Positions 24,837 through 37,114 of a stretch of DNA of 64,000 nucleotides are shown in pieces. The translations under genes and the position numbers were made by a program. The stretch lies in contig CAXKVR010000031.1 of NCBI GenBank assembly GCA_964058845.1, positions 310,001 to 374,000 on the forward strand, given 5' to 3'. The first letter of the stretch is position 1; every line of letters starts with the position of its first letter. The notes under the pieces are model-generated. The model did not search any database. It had not been told where the DNA came from and saw only the letters and a list, made by a program, of their open reading frames with translations. The stretch is from Carex sylvatica. Lineage: Eukaryota; Streptophyta; Magnoliopsida; Poales; Cyperaceae.

Positions 24837-27714
24837 TTTTTCTTCTCTCTTTCACTCAATCTGTTCTATGTTTCTTAGTCGGATCCAAGCTTGAGATCTC
24901 TCTCTCGTCTTAGTCTCTTCGCTGGTTTTCGGCATGTCGTGAGATCTGGGAGAGGAGCGGAGCGGAGAGACTTATCGGGTTCGGGTTCGGGTCCGTTAGT
25001 TCAATACTTACATGATACCACCCGCCAGCAAAAGATAGATTTTATGTTGGGCCTGTTTTGCTCATCTGGACTAAAAAAAGGTCCGAATATTAGTTTTGTG
25101 ATTGTGGTACCGGGTAATTAATTTAACATGGTTGAAAACTATCAAGAGCCTTAGAGGCCTATACAACGGGAGCTCGTAATTCTTGCGGTACCGTATAGGG
25201 TAAATGAAATTCCAGCTGAATCATAAAAAATGTCTACTTTATACTTACATTGAAAGATTCGGATCTAACCTCTAATGATCAGATACTTGACCTGGAATTC
25301 ACATCCTCTCAGGTTATTTGACTGAGTACAATTGAAATCGACGGTCCGGGATCTTTTTTTTTAACTTGGCACGAATCTCAAAACACAAATAATACTGGCC
25401 CCTCTCCATCCCGAATAGCCCTGTCACTTTCAATTGTGTTGAGTCAGGTACCTGGGAAGATACCGATCCCTTGACCTGTATTAAATTAATTCCAGAGACC
25501 ATATGTAGGGGGTGTAAACGAGCTAGGCCTTAGTTCAGCTCGTTTATTTTTGTCTGAGTCTGAACTGAACGAGTTGGATCTAGATCACCCAAGTCAAAAA
25601 TCCCTGATTCGTTCGTGACAAGTCAGACCGAGCTCAAAGCAAAGAAGCAATTAAACTGTGAGACCATCCATGAGCTTTCATCTCGAGTCAGGATCTTTCG
25701 AGGTAACTCAAATTTTGAGTTTAGATTCAAATCGTCCGATCAAAATCCGAACTGATCTTGTCCGAATACAGAGCCTCTTTAATATTCGCATCAAAATAAA
25801 TTAGACGGTCCGAATCTGAACTCAAAATTTGAGTTAACATAGTTGAGATGTACGAAATTCAATATTTAGAGGAAATCAGAGCCACAGGATCTGCATCTAA
25901 CTGCTGTGCATCATTCAGAAACACTATTCACCGACCACTGTAGCCCCGTGTTGAGAATTTTTTTTAAAAACCATAAATAAAAAATAACATTTTATCAAAC
26001 CAACTTGATTGTTTTGATTTTTATATAAACCATAAGAACTGAAATGCTATTTCGGTCCAAAATTTTGTTTTGTTTTTGGAACCGAAATGTCATTTCGATC
26101 CAAAGTGTTTTCACAAGTTCTACCATTATTTTTTATCGAAATCTGTAAACATATTAATAATATGAGTGAACGGATAAAAATGGAGCTGTGGACATATTAA
26201 TCATATGAGTGAACGAACCAAAAAAATTGTACTTTCAAATGTTTATTATTTAAAAGATAAGATGAAAATTTTCAGCAACCTTTTAAACAGATTCTGTGGC
26301 CAAGTCAAACAATGTATTTGTCAGCTTGAAACTAGAGCAGGTAACTATAACTTCTATCAGAGATAGGGTCCTGCCAAATACACAGTATATGTTTAACAAG
26401 GTGATTTTTTTTTATATTTTTGTTATTTTTTTTTCATTTGGTTAATTGCTGCTAGATAAATTTAAAGTCATCCATTAGATAGTTGATCAATTCAATGCTG
26501 ACTTTTCTCTTTCACTTTTGAGTTTCTATTTTAGGAATTTATTTTATGCTATAATTAGTCTTAGATTTCACAAAGACTCCTTAGTTGTTTTAATCAGAGT
26601 TTCGTGATAATTTGATTTTAACCTATAAAATGAACTAAGAAATTAAGAAATGTTTCTCTTTTTTTGGATATATGTTTTACCTTTTATTTCTATATTCTAT
26701 TGTTATAAGAAAATATAGTGATAGCACAATATATCAGTGTTCTTAATCTTAAATATATTTTTCCAATTATTCCTCAAATTAACTCAGTTTCATCAAAATT
26801 TTAGAAAGAAGAAATGGTCATTTTCCATGCAATGCCAAATTTTGAAGAAAAAATTCCCAACAAGTCTCTAATTAAGCCAAAGACAATGGATCCTTCTCAT
26901 GTCTCATGCCATGTACCCAATAAGAACTGAAGGGGATCACCTGTTATCTGGGGTGTAGAAATTTTCTGCCCCCTCAATCACTGAAATGTAGGGCGGTCGG
27001 TTACATTTAATTTTTGAACTAGAGGCTCACCAACAGTGACTTTGGAGGCATGAATTTTCTATCCCCAGTGAAGCAGAAAATTCGGTTCCAATAAGAACCC
27101 GTCTCCTCTCTTATCTCCTCAAAAGCTAACACATGAAACCACACCAAGAGATGGTACTAGAACTGAACCAATTGTTGCACCTTCTCCATCTCTCAAACCA
27201 ACCATTACACAATGCAAAAGTAGCAGCATATCTTCCCATGTTGGTATTGGATCAAGGCCTCTTAGTGCTCCTCTCATCCCAGAGCAATGCTCAGAATACT
27301 GTTACTGTTTTGATTTATCTCTTTTAGTTTGACAAGACTACCCTAGGTTTTTTTTTTTTTTTTTATAATTATAAAGTGAGTTTAATCTTCAAATTATCAA
27401 ATTCGAATTTAGAAGTTTAAATTTGTTCAGAATTCTGTTAATCTTCAATTAACCAAGTGAGTTACCAAGTATAAAATGAGTTACCAATCAAAAATTTCTT
27501 TATAATATGAACAAAATTGTCTCCTTTTGGCACATATATGAACTATTTTCCTGGGTTGTACATGAGTTCCCTTTTTAATTATTATTTTACTGGAGGACCT
27601 GATACAGATGTGAGATAATCTTACTTAATTTCATATATACCTTTTGATTGATTTTCTTCTCCTTATCATTATTTGAAGACTTGATAGTTTTAATCCCAAT
27701 TGATTTAGGGTACG
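24837..27714. other. MON2 promoter side and repeat-derived intergenic DNA
   Basis: The first ~200 bp upstream of the MON2 ATG is richer in G and C and should hold the 5' UTR and promoter; no unambiguous TATA was chosen. Beyond it, 25280-25510 resembles half of the CATCCTCT-type MITE, and 25505-25860 has GAGCTCG / CGAGCTC-rich inverted segments typical of old hAT-like repeats. The 64-aa ORF at 27133-27327 matches nothing I recognise. Confidence 0.45.
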
Positions 27715-28036
27715 TTTGGATGTACTGAGAATAGCGAGAATAGCGCTGTTCCGATCCATTCAAACATACACAATTGCTATTCGGAACAGCGAGAATAGCG
27801 TTGTTCTCGCTATTCTCGCTATTCCTACAAAAAGTAGAAATAACAATTGGTGCTCTCTCAAATGTTCAATCCCTTCATTGCTATTCTAAATATTCAATCT
27901 AAACAATATTTTCGTTATTCCGAATAGCACCAAATCAACACTATTCTCGCACTCTTCCAAAAATCACTATTCTCATCTACTATTCTCAAATAGTAGCTAT
28001 TATAGCTATTCTAGAGTGCATACAAATGCACCCTTA
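27715..28036. mobile_element. Tourist-like MITE
   Basis: The body 27718-28033 (316 bp) starts GGGTACGTTTGGATGTACTG and ends with the complement of GGGTGCATTTGTATGCACTC. TTA lies on both sides (27715-27717 and 28034-28036). The interior is built from repeated TATTCTCGCTATTC / GAATAGCGAGAATAG units on both strands. Confidence 0.8.
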
Positions 28037-28555
28037 GTGTTTTGAGGATTTGCTCGATACATGATTCATGAAGAAATATATTCTTATCTTGGCCAGATGA
28101 TGCATCTTATAGTTCTGTAAATCACCATTCCATTATCTTTCTTTTTCTTTCTCACTTTGTTCTTCTTCTTTTTTCCCCTAATTAATTTGAGTTTGTTTCT
28201 CTAATTTTGCGTCTGCTTAATTATCTATTTAATTAGCCTAACATGTCCAGGGAGCTCGCTTTTAGCACATCTAAAGTTGTTGTTCTTTAATAGATGGATT
28301 TAATAACTTCAGACACCTAAGCTTCAGAGCTGACTGGACATATACCAGCTAATTTTGGACAGCTATATACACTTCAATATTTGTGCGAAACTGGTTCCTC
28401 ATTATTATCTTATGCGCTAAATCAAATTGTAATATTTGGAACTCTTAACTCTGGCATATGCCTTCATGACAATTTTCTTTATTTATTTGGTTGGTCTCTT
28501 ACCTGTAATATGTTTATTTTCATAATGCCAATGTAATGATAGTTTATTTTGGACA

Positions 28556-29201
28556 TTATTTGAGCATACTTTTTTTTTAAAAACATAAAATTACATTTAT
28601 CGTTCTACATTCAAAACATCATCTACATCAAACTACATCAACATCTAAAAAAAATCATCCACATCTAAACATGAACTTCTAAATCTTAATATCTAACAAC
28701 ACAAACAACAAAATAAACAAACTCTCAAGGAGAGGTAGACACTAACGACCTTCAACATCGGCTAGCTAAATGCAGAGGTGGAGGTGTTAGGAGATGGGAG
28801 GGATGGCAACTAGGGCTATTGCCGCCAACGCTCCGGTGATTCTTCCAATGATAGTGGAGGAGGACGGAAAAATATCGATAAACGAGAGAAATAACGACTA
28901 TGGCTATTATCGTCAAATTCACTTCTTCCAATTCGACAAGGAGGGATAGGACTTGATGGTGGCTAGGGTTTCTTGATGAAAAGGCGCAGTGAACAAAGGT
29001 AGAAGAGGGTGGAGAAGTGAGACAAAGAGGAGGGGTTGAGAAGATAGAGAGAAGGGGGAGGGAGCTGGCGGTGCAGATCACCCTACTTCCTCTGAGGAGA
29101 GCAGGAGACGAGGAGGCGGCGACGAAAGAGGAACAAAGGGTAGCTGATCGGAGAAGGGTGATGTGGAATAAAAGGAGGTGGATGGCTTATTTGAGCATAC
29201 T
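28556..29201 (-). mobile_element. Poly(A)-tailed retrocopy with 15-bp TSD
   Basis: A 616-bp segment (28571-29186) sits between perfect copies of TTATTTGAGCATACT (28556-28570 and 29187-29201). Read on the minus strand it starts with a C/T-rich leader like a plant 5' UTR and ends in an A-run (T8 at the left edge on the plus strand), so it was made by LINE-type target-primed reverse transcription. The longest minus ORF (28752-29081, 109 aa) matches no family I know. It could be a processed pseudogene of a short transcript or an unrecognised SINE-like element. Confidence 0.75.
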
Positions 29202-30491
29202 CTTACAAGAGTATGTCGATAACAATTTACAAGAGTGTGCCATTTTAGTTAAACTAATTATATTGTTTGATAAATAAATGTAAGCATGTCTCATTAATAA
29301 TTTAAGAGTGAGGCTATTGTACTATGCATAGTGCATATTTGTCTGTATTATGGATCAATCTTTTTTTTTTTCAGATTTCAAATAATCAATATGAACTGTT
29401 CAATATGGTCATCATATAAAAATGTACTTGTAATTAAAATTTTACATTTTTTTTTAAGTTCTGCTTTATTTAGATAGGTCGAAAATAACTTGATCTAAAA
29501 AATTTAAGCCATTCAAAATAGTGATTTTCTACTGATATAAGAGAAATAGTAAAATGGTTCTTTCATGGCGTTTTTTTGGTAATATGTAGTGTCAGTTTTG
29601 ATAATCATTTGTGGGTATTTATAATTAAGGGTAACTTCAACTGAACAAATCTACATATAAAAGAATTTTTTTTTTTTTTTATCATTTATGCCTTATTGAA
29701 AATATTAACTGAACAACATCTACATCTAAATATTAACTAATCTTCAGGTTGGTACAGGAGATTGTGGTGATTTTACAATTTTTCAAATCTTTAGAGATTG
29801 TGGTGATTTTAAATCTCTAATGATATGGATTTTATTAGTGTTTCATAAAATTTTGGACGTTAAAGATACTATAGATTTTCATCTTCTCTTTTATATACAT
29901 ATTACAAATTTTTCATCTTTCCTTTTAAATAATAAACATTTGAACGAACAACCTTCGGAACGAACCAAAAAAATTAAACGGATGTTGCCAAGTTTTACGA
30001 ATAATATGCATAAATATATACCAAAATAACCCGCTTTGCTAAAAAGATTGGATTTATACCTGAGGCAATACTGTCGAACGTATTGAGAACGAGAATATCA
30101 GTGTGTTGCTTCTACAATGCTAACAATTACTGAGAATTATGAGAGTTTTACATGCCCGTTGTTTAACTATTAAGATAGTTTTTAAATGAATTTTAGGAGT
30201 ACAATCAAACGTGTGTATCCAAAATAGATATAAGCCTATTGTCATTTGAATGAAAAAAAAAAAAAAAAAACTTTTGAATATTTACACAATCTCTCTTGAT
30301 TTATATGTAATGTGGTATCGTTATCGATTGACGAGATATGATACTCTAATTAAAAATATGGCTGTAAGCCTATGATCATAACATTAGTAATTTTGGAGGG
30401 AGGAGACAATTGATACTATTATTAAAAATACGTTATATAATACTTGATTAATGCCATAATATAAAAGCCCGGAGTTATTTACAATTAATTA
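29202..30491. other. AT-rich intergenic DNA with half of a MITE
   Basis: No gene seen. Bases 29330-29560 resemble the left arm of the 1510-1910 MITE (AATAATCAATATGAACTGTT, GTACTTGTAATTAAAATTTT), truncated before the right arm. Confidence 0.45.
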
Positions 30492-30663
30492 TCTCTACTA
30501 AAATTAATTGCTGGCTTTGAAGACATAATATATTATCAAGTTTTAAAAGTTATCGTTTGTTTTTATTATTGAGTAATACATGATGAAAAAATTAAATAAA
30601 AATTAATCACATCTGAAAAAAATAATCAAAATAATATTTCAATTCCCGTTAGCAATTGACTAG
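30492..30663 (+). mobile_element. 172-bp mini-Helitron
   Basis: It begins with the canonical plant Helitron 5' end TCTCTACTA (30492-30500, preceded by A) and ends CTAG (30660-30663, followed by T). The 3' part (ATAATCAAAATAATATTTCAA then TTCCCGTT) matches the 3' part of the Helitron at 5097-6276, but the terminal hairpin has decayed. There is no coding capacity. Confidence 0.7.
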
Positions 30664-31313
30664 TATATATAAAAGGTGGTGAATGTATACTAATTACTGA
30701 ATTAATGATTCTCATTTACAATAACATCCAAAAAACATTGATAAGGATTTGAACTGAATTAAAAATGCGATCACCATTCTAGAGATGTGTCAATAAGACA
30801 CGTTGGTTTTTCTTATAAGATTCACAATGCTAAAAATATTTTAATCTCTACCAACGTTTATTTGTTATTTTGAAGTTAGTGCTATTAATTCAAGCTAGAT
30901 GAAGCCCTATTTTGAAAACTATTCCACTGAAATTTTTCAATTTTCAGTTTTTCTGCCATAAGTACTCTTTTCAGTTTGATATTATACAATTTTGTAGAAC
31001 CCTAATTTGGATCAACATTTACAATTACACTTGCATTTACACATGCATACTTTACCTACTCATTCATGCAAATACCGTATTTCGCTTTATGACAGCTAAT
31101 ATCCGAAGTATATTAGAGGCCAAGTATGTCACGTACAGAGTACAAATTACTATTCGTAGGACCTAAAATTTGATTCCAAGTACCAAAGTTTGACACAATG
31201 AAAGAACCCACCAAGTCACCAACCGAATTTTACAACAATCACAATTTATTTTTCACATCTAAGGTTCAACTAGTAACACAAGTAACATAAACAGAGAAGA
31301 AACCCCTCTTTCA

Positions 31314-33528
31314 TCAACCGATGATTTCAACAGGTTCAAAGCCATTGTCGACTGACTTCTTTACTGCATCAATTACCAACTGGGTTTTTCTCGAAATTTC
31401 AGGCCATTTTGTTTCTGGCTCCTTACCTTCTTCCTTAATTAACTTGACCAACCTCGCAAACTCCTGTACCATCCTTACCTCCTGTGGCAAATCAGTAATC
31501 ACCTCATGCTTGCTTGGTAATGGGTCCCAACCTGTTACCAGCTCAGTGAAACCCGCATCACTAACAAATTTGAAACTGCACTTCCCCTCTTCATATGGTA
31601 TAACGAAATCAGTAACATGCAATGTCCCCTTTGTACCAATCACAGCCATTTGCATGGTGAGATGAGCCAAAAAGGAGCAGTTGAGAGTAGCAGATCTACC
31701 GTCTGGCCAGAGGAGTTGGGCCCCGCAAGATAGTAAAACACCAGAATTATTCTTAACGGCCCCCCTAAGAGCGACAGCAGTCTTGGGCAGCTGGTATGAG
31801 TTGGCCCAGAGGATCGAGCGTATGCAGTACCAGCCAGCATCCCCCAATGCACCAAGAGCATCAAGGTCAGGTTTTACACGTATGTCATTTTGCAGGAAGT
31901 CTTTGTCTGCCAAAAAGGTAAATATGCTATCCAACTGTAAACAGTGGGAAATGATGATCAGTGCATTTAGAAACTCGTGTTATTCATATCAAAACAAAAC
32001 AATAATACAGAGATCAATGTCACTCATTCATGTGCAGAACTTTCAGTCTTCTTCAATGAAGCTTTGATATTATCTTCAATCGAAAGCAAATATAACTTAA
32101 GAGCAAAGCTGGGGTGTGTTGTGCTCACCGAAGGGTTTGGTGCATAACTCCAAAATCTATTATATTGACTTCAAATGAGACGAATCCAAAGTGTTGAAAC
32201 TGATCTACTTTGCGAGTGATGCATGTTACATGCAAAATTTTGAAATTTTCGAATTTATTTAGTATAAAATCAAGCGGTCAAAAATATGACTTTGTAAATG
32301 CAAAGAAATAAAGTTTTACAAGTTATGTCAATGCATTCATTTTTCATCAATTTTTGACTGCTTGACTTTGTACTAAATGAATTCAAAAATTTCAAAATAT
32401 TGCATGTACATGCATCACTCATGAAGCAGATCGGTTTCAACAGTTTGGATTCGTCTCGTTTGAAATCAATCCGATAGATTTTAGAATTATGCTTACGAAA
32501 TCCTTTGGTGAGCACATCAAACCCTAGCTTTGCTCATAACTCAAATAAAAGGGAAGACTAGGGCTGTCAAACAAACAGATTTAGATCAAATTTAAGCAAG
32601 GTCCAAATCCAAAGTAGCAGCTCCAAAGTCCAAGGCAGATAAATAATATGCAATCAGAATATCAAGGTACAAATGTGGATCCAGTAATGTCATGTTAGCC
32701 GGATCAGAAACATATTTCTGTATCTTGTCAGCAGGGAGACAGGGTTCTGAAACTATTATATGCTGTATTGAAGTTATATTGTCATCATTTTGTCTCAGCA
32801 TTGTAATGTTGTCAAGCATTAATTGTTATTCATACTAATTATAGTGATAGACCCTCCTATTGCCAAATGTCTAACACATGCATCTGACAAAGCATAAAAT
32901 TATAATCAGATAAAATCTACTATTGGAATCAATACTGAGATCCACATATGGATCCAATGAGCTAAGTATAATTTTAATGATCTGCAATTAGATTCAGCAG
33001 AGTTGGTAATCTAAATTTATAAAGAAAAGCAGAGCACTACTGACTTACCATCTTGAGCTCCCCAAAGCGGGTCAAATCTGTAATCAGCTCGCGCATTTTC
33101 TCAGTTCTGGGATGATGCATCCACATGGTGGAGTCCATAAACTGGACCCGATTCTCTCTGCACGCCTGTAGTATGACGTCCAGTTCCTCCACGCACAGCG
33201 CGGTGGGTTTCTCCAACAAGACATGCTTCCCCTTTTTGGCAGCAACGACGGCCCAGGTCACGTGCAAGCTCGTAGGCAGCGGCACATAAACTGCGTCCAC
33301 GGAGGGGTGGTCGAGCACCGCGTCGTAAGAGGCGAGAGGGATGGTGGAGGCGGGAAGGGCATTGTCGGAGATGAACTGTCGCGCCTTGTCGATGGATCGG
33401 GATCCAACGGCGATTAAGGTGGCGTTGGGGGAGAGAGAAATGGCGCGTGAGACCTTGCGCGCTATCTCAGCGCAGCCTATGATACCGAACCGGATTGGGA
33501 TTGGGATTGGGCTTGGGATTGTAGACAT
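31314..33528 (-). CDS. Gfo/Idh/MocA family oxidoreductase
   Basis: Two exons, 33049-33528 and 31314-31934, give 366 aa, the usual length for this plant group (At4g09670-like proteins). The N-terminal Rossmann fold starts at about residue 12 with the nucleotide-binding loop FGIIGCAEIARKVSRAI; the family signature KGKHVLLEKPTAL carries the catalytic-site Lys. The C-terminal half has the substrate-domain motif DLDALGALGDAGWYCIRSIL. Family members are NAD(P)-dependent dehydrogenases, often called dihydrodiol- or glucose-fructose-oxidoreductase-like; the substrate of this one is unknown. No transmembrane segment or clear signal. An in-frame ATG at 33627 would add 33 residues; I chose 33528 because homologs begin near there. 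The single 1.1-kb intron contains a MITE. Confidence 0.92.
32092..32544. mobile_element. Mutator-type MITE in the oxidoreductase intron
   Basis: The body 32101-32535 (435 bp) has inverted ends GAGCAAAGCTGGGGTGTGTT and AACCCTAGCTTTGCTC, with TGTGCTCACC continuing inward. Flanks ATAACTTAA (32092-32100) and ATAACTCAA (32536-32544) match at 8 of 9, consistent with a Mutator TSD. The 81-aa ORF inside is spurious. Confidence 0.82.
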
Positions 33529-34933
33529 GGATAGAGTTCTCGTGTCTCGTGTGGACTGGCGGACACGATTCCATTTCCAGGAGAGGCGGAGAGGCGGAGA
33601 GGCTAGAGAGTTCTTTTGAGAATCCAAGGTTGGGACTCTGCCTCCTCCTTTTCACCTATATCAACCGTCAGATTAACCTTCAACGGTCAACATTTATTTT
33701 CACTATTATAATATTTCTTTTGTGGTCTGCCCTGCCCATTCTCTTCTGCTTAAAGAAACTCACGTGCACTTCTTTCTTTCACGTGCCACTAAGGATCTGA
33801 GTCTGACTCTCCCAAGCTTTTCACTCTAATTTCATTTCCCAAACTAACTACTTTTCAGATTTTATCGTACCGTAACACCATCTCTCATTTACTCTATTAA
33901 TCAGATAATTCACAATTGAGACGCAGTATGCATACTGGTACAACATACCAGATGGCGCAATATACTGGTACAGGTGTGTGAGGGATAAGGAGTTCATGGC
34001 GCAGTTGACTAGTCTAATAGGATGGTTAGTTCGATATTAAAACACAGAATTAAATTCTATTAGCTACAAGGTTCAGTTAGAAGCACCATGTAACACGGCT
34101 GTGATTAGTACAAGGCTTATACAAGGAGCCTAGATTATAACAGGGAGATTCAATCATTCAATTCAGAAATAAAGTTCATTCTTTATATATATCCCTCTGT
34201 AATGGCATGGGAGAAATAGAGGATATTATGCGATGCCACCTAAACATTCACTTTCGCGCTACAACCAAAAATAATAAAGTAATGATTGTGTTATTGAATT
34301 CACTATTTTTTACATAAATGCTTAATTTGTGAATTATCTTATTTAAACAGGGGCTTATTTGTGAATTATCTAATTAATGGAGTAAATGAAATCTGAAAAA
34401 TAGCGACGAGAGAAAATTAAAGAATGAAGTACAGTGAGTTTCTTTTGGGCAGAATGGGCAGGTCAAAAAAATAATTTATAATAGAGAAAATAAATCTACA
34501 CCGTTAAAAGTAATTCAATGACTGAGATAGAAGAAAAGGAGAATGTTGTTTGCATCATTCTAGTAGTGTCTCCTTATAGTAAGAAAAAATAATCGTTGCA
34601 ACCCATAGACTGTAAAAAAAGAAGTGCACGTGAGTTTCTTCCTCTTCATCATCTATCTTCATCTAGTAGTGTCGTCCGATAATAATGAAAAGGCTATCCG
34701 AAATTATATATTCTCAACTAATTAGCATGGTTGCATCCATTTTCTACATATTTTGAGTCTAATCGGTCTTAGTCAGTTCATAGCTTTTGTTAATATTGAT
34801 ATCGAGTTTTTTTAAGCATTCGGTAGGTTATACAAAGAATTTCGGATATAAATGTGATATAATCAATTCAATTTCGAACATTTTGGATATTACTTTTAGT
34901 CCCTCCAGATTTCTCCAGATTTGGGTTGAGATG
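33529..34933. other. Oxidoreductase 5' region and intergenic DNA
   Basis: Just upstream of the ATG are C/T-rich strings and CACGTG-containing sequence (about 33760-33785), compatible with a promoter. Bases 33960-34270 have the look of a decayed LTR (AATAAAGTTCATTC, then ATGGCATGGGAG), but no paired ends were found. No gene. Confidence 0.4.
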
Positions 34934-35883
34934 GACTGGACTAGAGGTGCTATCGGGTCGGGTCGGATCCGGATACTATTATATTTGGATCCGTATTCTA
35001 AAAGTGTTCGGATCCGAATTTTGATTCATATATTTATTTGTTTCAAATCGGGTCGGATCCGGATCCGGATACCTATCTACCCGTAGATATTTCGGATCCA
35101 GTCTTTCGGTTCCGGGTAGATAGATACCCATAACTTGTTTGTAGATTATCGAGTCCGGTTCAGATACGGGGCGGTTTCGAATCCGGAGCGGGTATATATC
35201 ACAAAAAAATCAGGAGGGTGGAGAGAAAATAACTTTTGAAAATAAAAATATTGAAGAAGAGATATAATTTTTAAAAAGTAAAATACTATGGTTTAAAAAA
35301 TCTATGAATGCAATACTAATAATTTATAGAAAGGTCATTGAAGAGAGCAATAAATTTACATTATTATGCAGATGATATCAAGGAAAATATTGAATAATGT
35401 ATTAATAGTAATAAATTTTATTTAAAAAATTAATGCGGCTATTATAGAAAGAATAAATTTGGCATCCATCTATGTGTATAAACATAGCGAATATGTGACT
35501 GCATTCTATTTTCTCACATTCAAAAAAGTACTGGGCTCACCACGGCTTATGCAAAAATTAATATGCAAAGTTGTATTTTTATATATTAATAGTTATTAAT
35601 ATATGTTTTATCGGATATTTATATGGGTATCGGGTCGGTTCGGTTATGGGTTGGATAATTAAATGAAATCCATATCCTACCCATTACAATATCAGTTCCG
35701 GTTCGAATCTGGGTCGGATATTAAATTATTAATTTTGTAACCGTATCTATAATTTAATCGGTTATATTTTTTAAACCATACCCTATCCAAATTAATCGGA
35801 TTCGGATCGGTTCCGAGTCAGATCATGTTCGATTCTAGATCGGATCCAGATAATTAGATAAAAGTAGCACCTCTAGACTGAAC
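34934..35883. mobile_element. hAT-like non-autonomous element
   Basis: The body 34942-35875 (934 bp) has a perfect 11-bp inverted end TAGAGGTGCTA / TAGCACCTCTA. Flanks GACTGGAC (34934-34941) and GACTGAAC (35876-35883) match at 7 of 8, the TSD size of hAT elements. Subterminal regions are dense in GGGTCGG / GGATCCGGAT words. No transposase coding. Confidence 0.82.
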
Positions 35884-37114
35884 CTTAATGACCATAATTA
35901 ATTTAATTTTATCATTTTGGGCTAAGAACATAAATCTGTTTATGTTGTTTTAATTTTTGTCTTCAAAGATTAACCTTGTACGTTAAAAATCTGAGATTAT
36001 TTCCCACATAAAACTAGTAAGATTTTCTATTACGGTTCTAACACGACTAGTTTCAACTTGATCGGAATTTTCAGTGAGTAGAAAAAATAAAAATGGTCGA
36101 TAAAGATTTGCAGTGTCCGAACAGAATTATTTGTTAACTTTAAAATTTTATGGAGGTATTTTTATACCCATATCTATTATGATAACAAAAAAAAATCTTT
36201 ATCTTTATCCGTCTTTTCAAATACGGTGGGTCAGATAAACGGATAAAAAAGTGTCATTGATACTTCGATTTGCACTTTCGATAAAATATTTTTCAAAACA
36301 AGAAAAAAAAAATAATAATAAATACAACTAATTTGTATTATAAAAATTTAATAAAATACAAAACTTTATTGCATCATGTATCATTTTCATACAAATATAT
36401 ATTTATATATATAATTTTATTTTTAAAATTATCTTATACGAAAACAGATAAGATAACAGAAAAAAAATTATTACCTTATTCGTACTCAATAAGCTAATGA
36501 AAAAAAATATATCTTATCATTATGCGTATTTTCAGATACAATACATACAAGTCGGGTAAATGAGTAAAAGGGTGCCATTGACACCCTGAAGCAATTCGAA
36601 ATTAATTCAATTTAACATAAATACAAATTGTTTGATTTCACTTTTCAAATTTTAATGTTAATGATTGGAGAATTAATGTAACACAGTTTTAATTTTAAAA
36701 CCCACCTTTGTACTTGATTGTAATTAAAGGTTTCCACCAATCATTGTTCTGAAACGTATCGTCCCAATCGTAGTCCTGATTATATATGATTTCGTCTGAT
36801 TTTACATTCCAAAATTTTCACGGTGATTTTTTTAGAAATAATAATAAAATAAAATAAATTGGAGAAGAAAATGATTAATTTCTTTGAAAAATAGATGCAA
36901 CCGCACAGTAGTTTTAGGGCAAATCTATAGTTAACCGTGGCAGATTTAGAAAGAGAGTATGGAGATTAATTGATGTCATTAATTTTCAAAATTTGTGTAT
37001 CTATCTATTATCTATTATCTATTATCTATTATGTATATTGCATACATACAAGGGTGAATAATGAATGTCATGTTTCCGATACTGGTACTATCTTGTCTGG
37101 CTGACTTTAAGCCT
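35884..37114. other. Intergenic DNA with a hAT-like end
   Basis: No gene seen. The segment ending at about 36586 is an inverted copy of the repeat beginning at 7617. A (TCTATTA)-like tract lies at 37005-37035. The GT61 3' UTR should lie just below 37114. Confidence 0.45.

Noticed and set aside
28752..29081. 109-aa minus ORF in the retrocopy as a gene
   Set aside because: No recognised family, and the C/T-rich composition explains the long open frame; kept only as part of the retroposed segment.
33341..33619. 92-aa plus-strand ORF opposite the oxidoreductase first exon
   Set aside because: Shadow of a GC-rich coding exon on the other strand; no recognisable protein.
33960..34270. Possible solo LTR
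   Set aside because: Sequence style is LTR-like, but no paired TG...CA ends with a matching TSD could be shown.
35161..35200. GGTTTCGAATCC-like string considered as a tRNA T-loop
   Set aside because: No matching acceptor, D-arm or anticodon arm around it; it is part of the hAT subterminal array.
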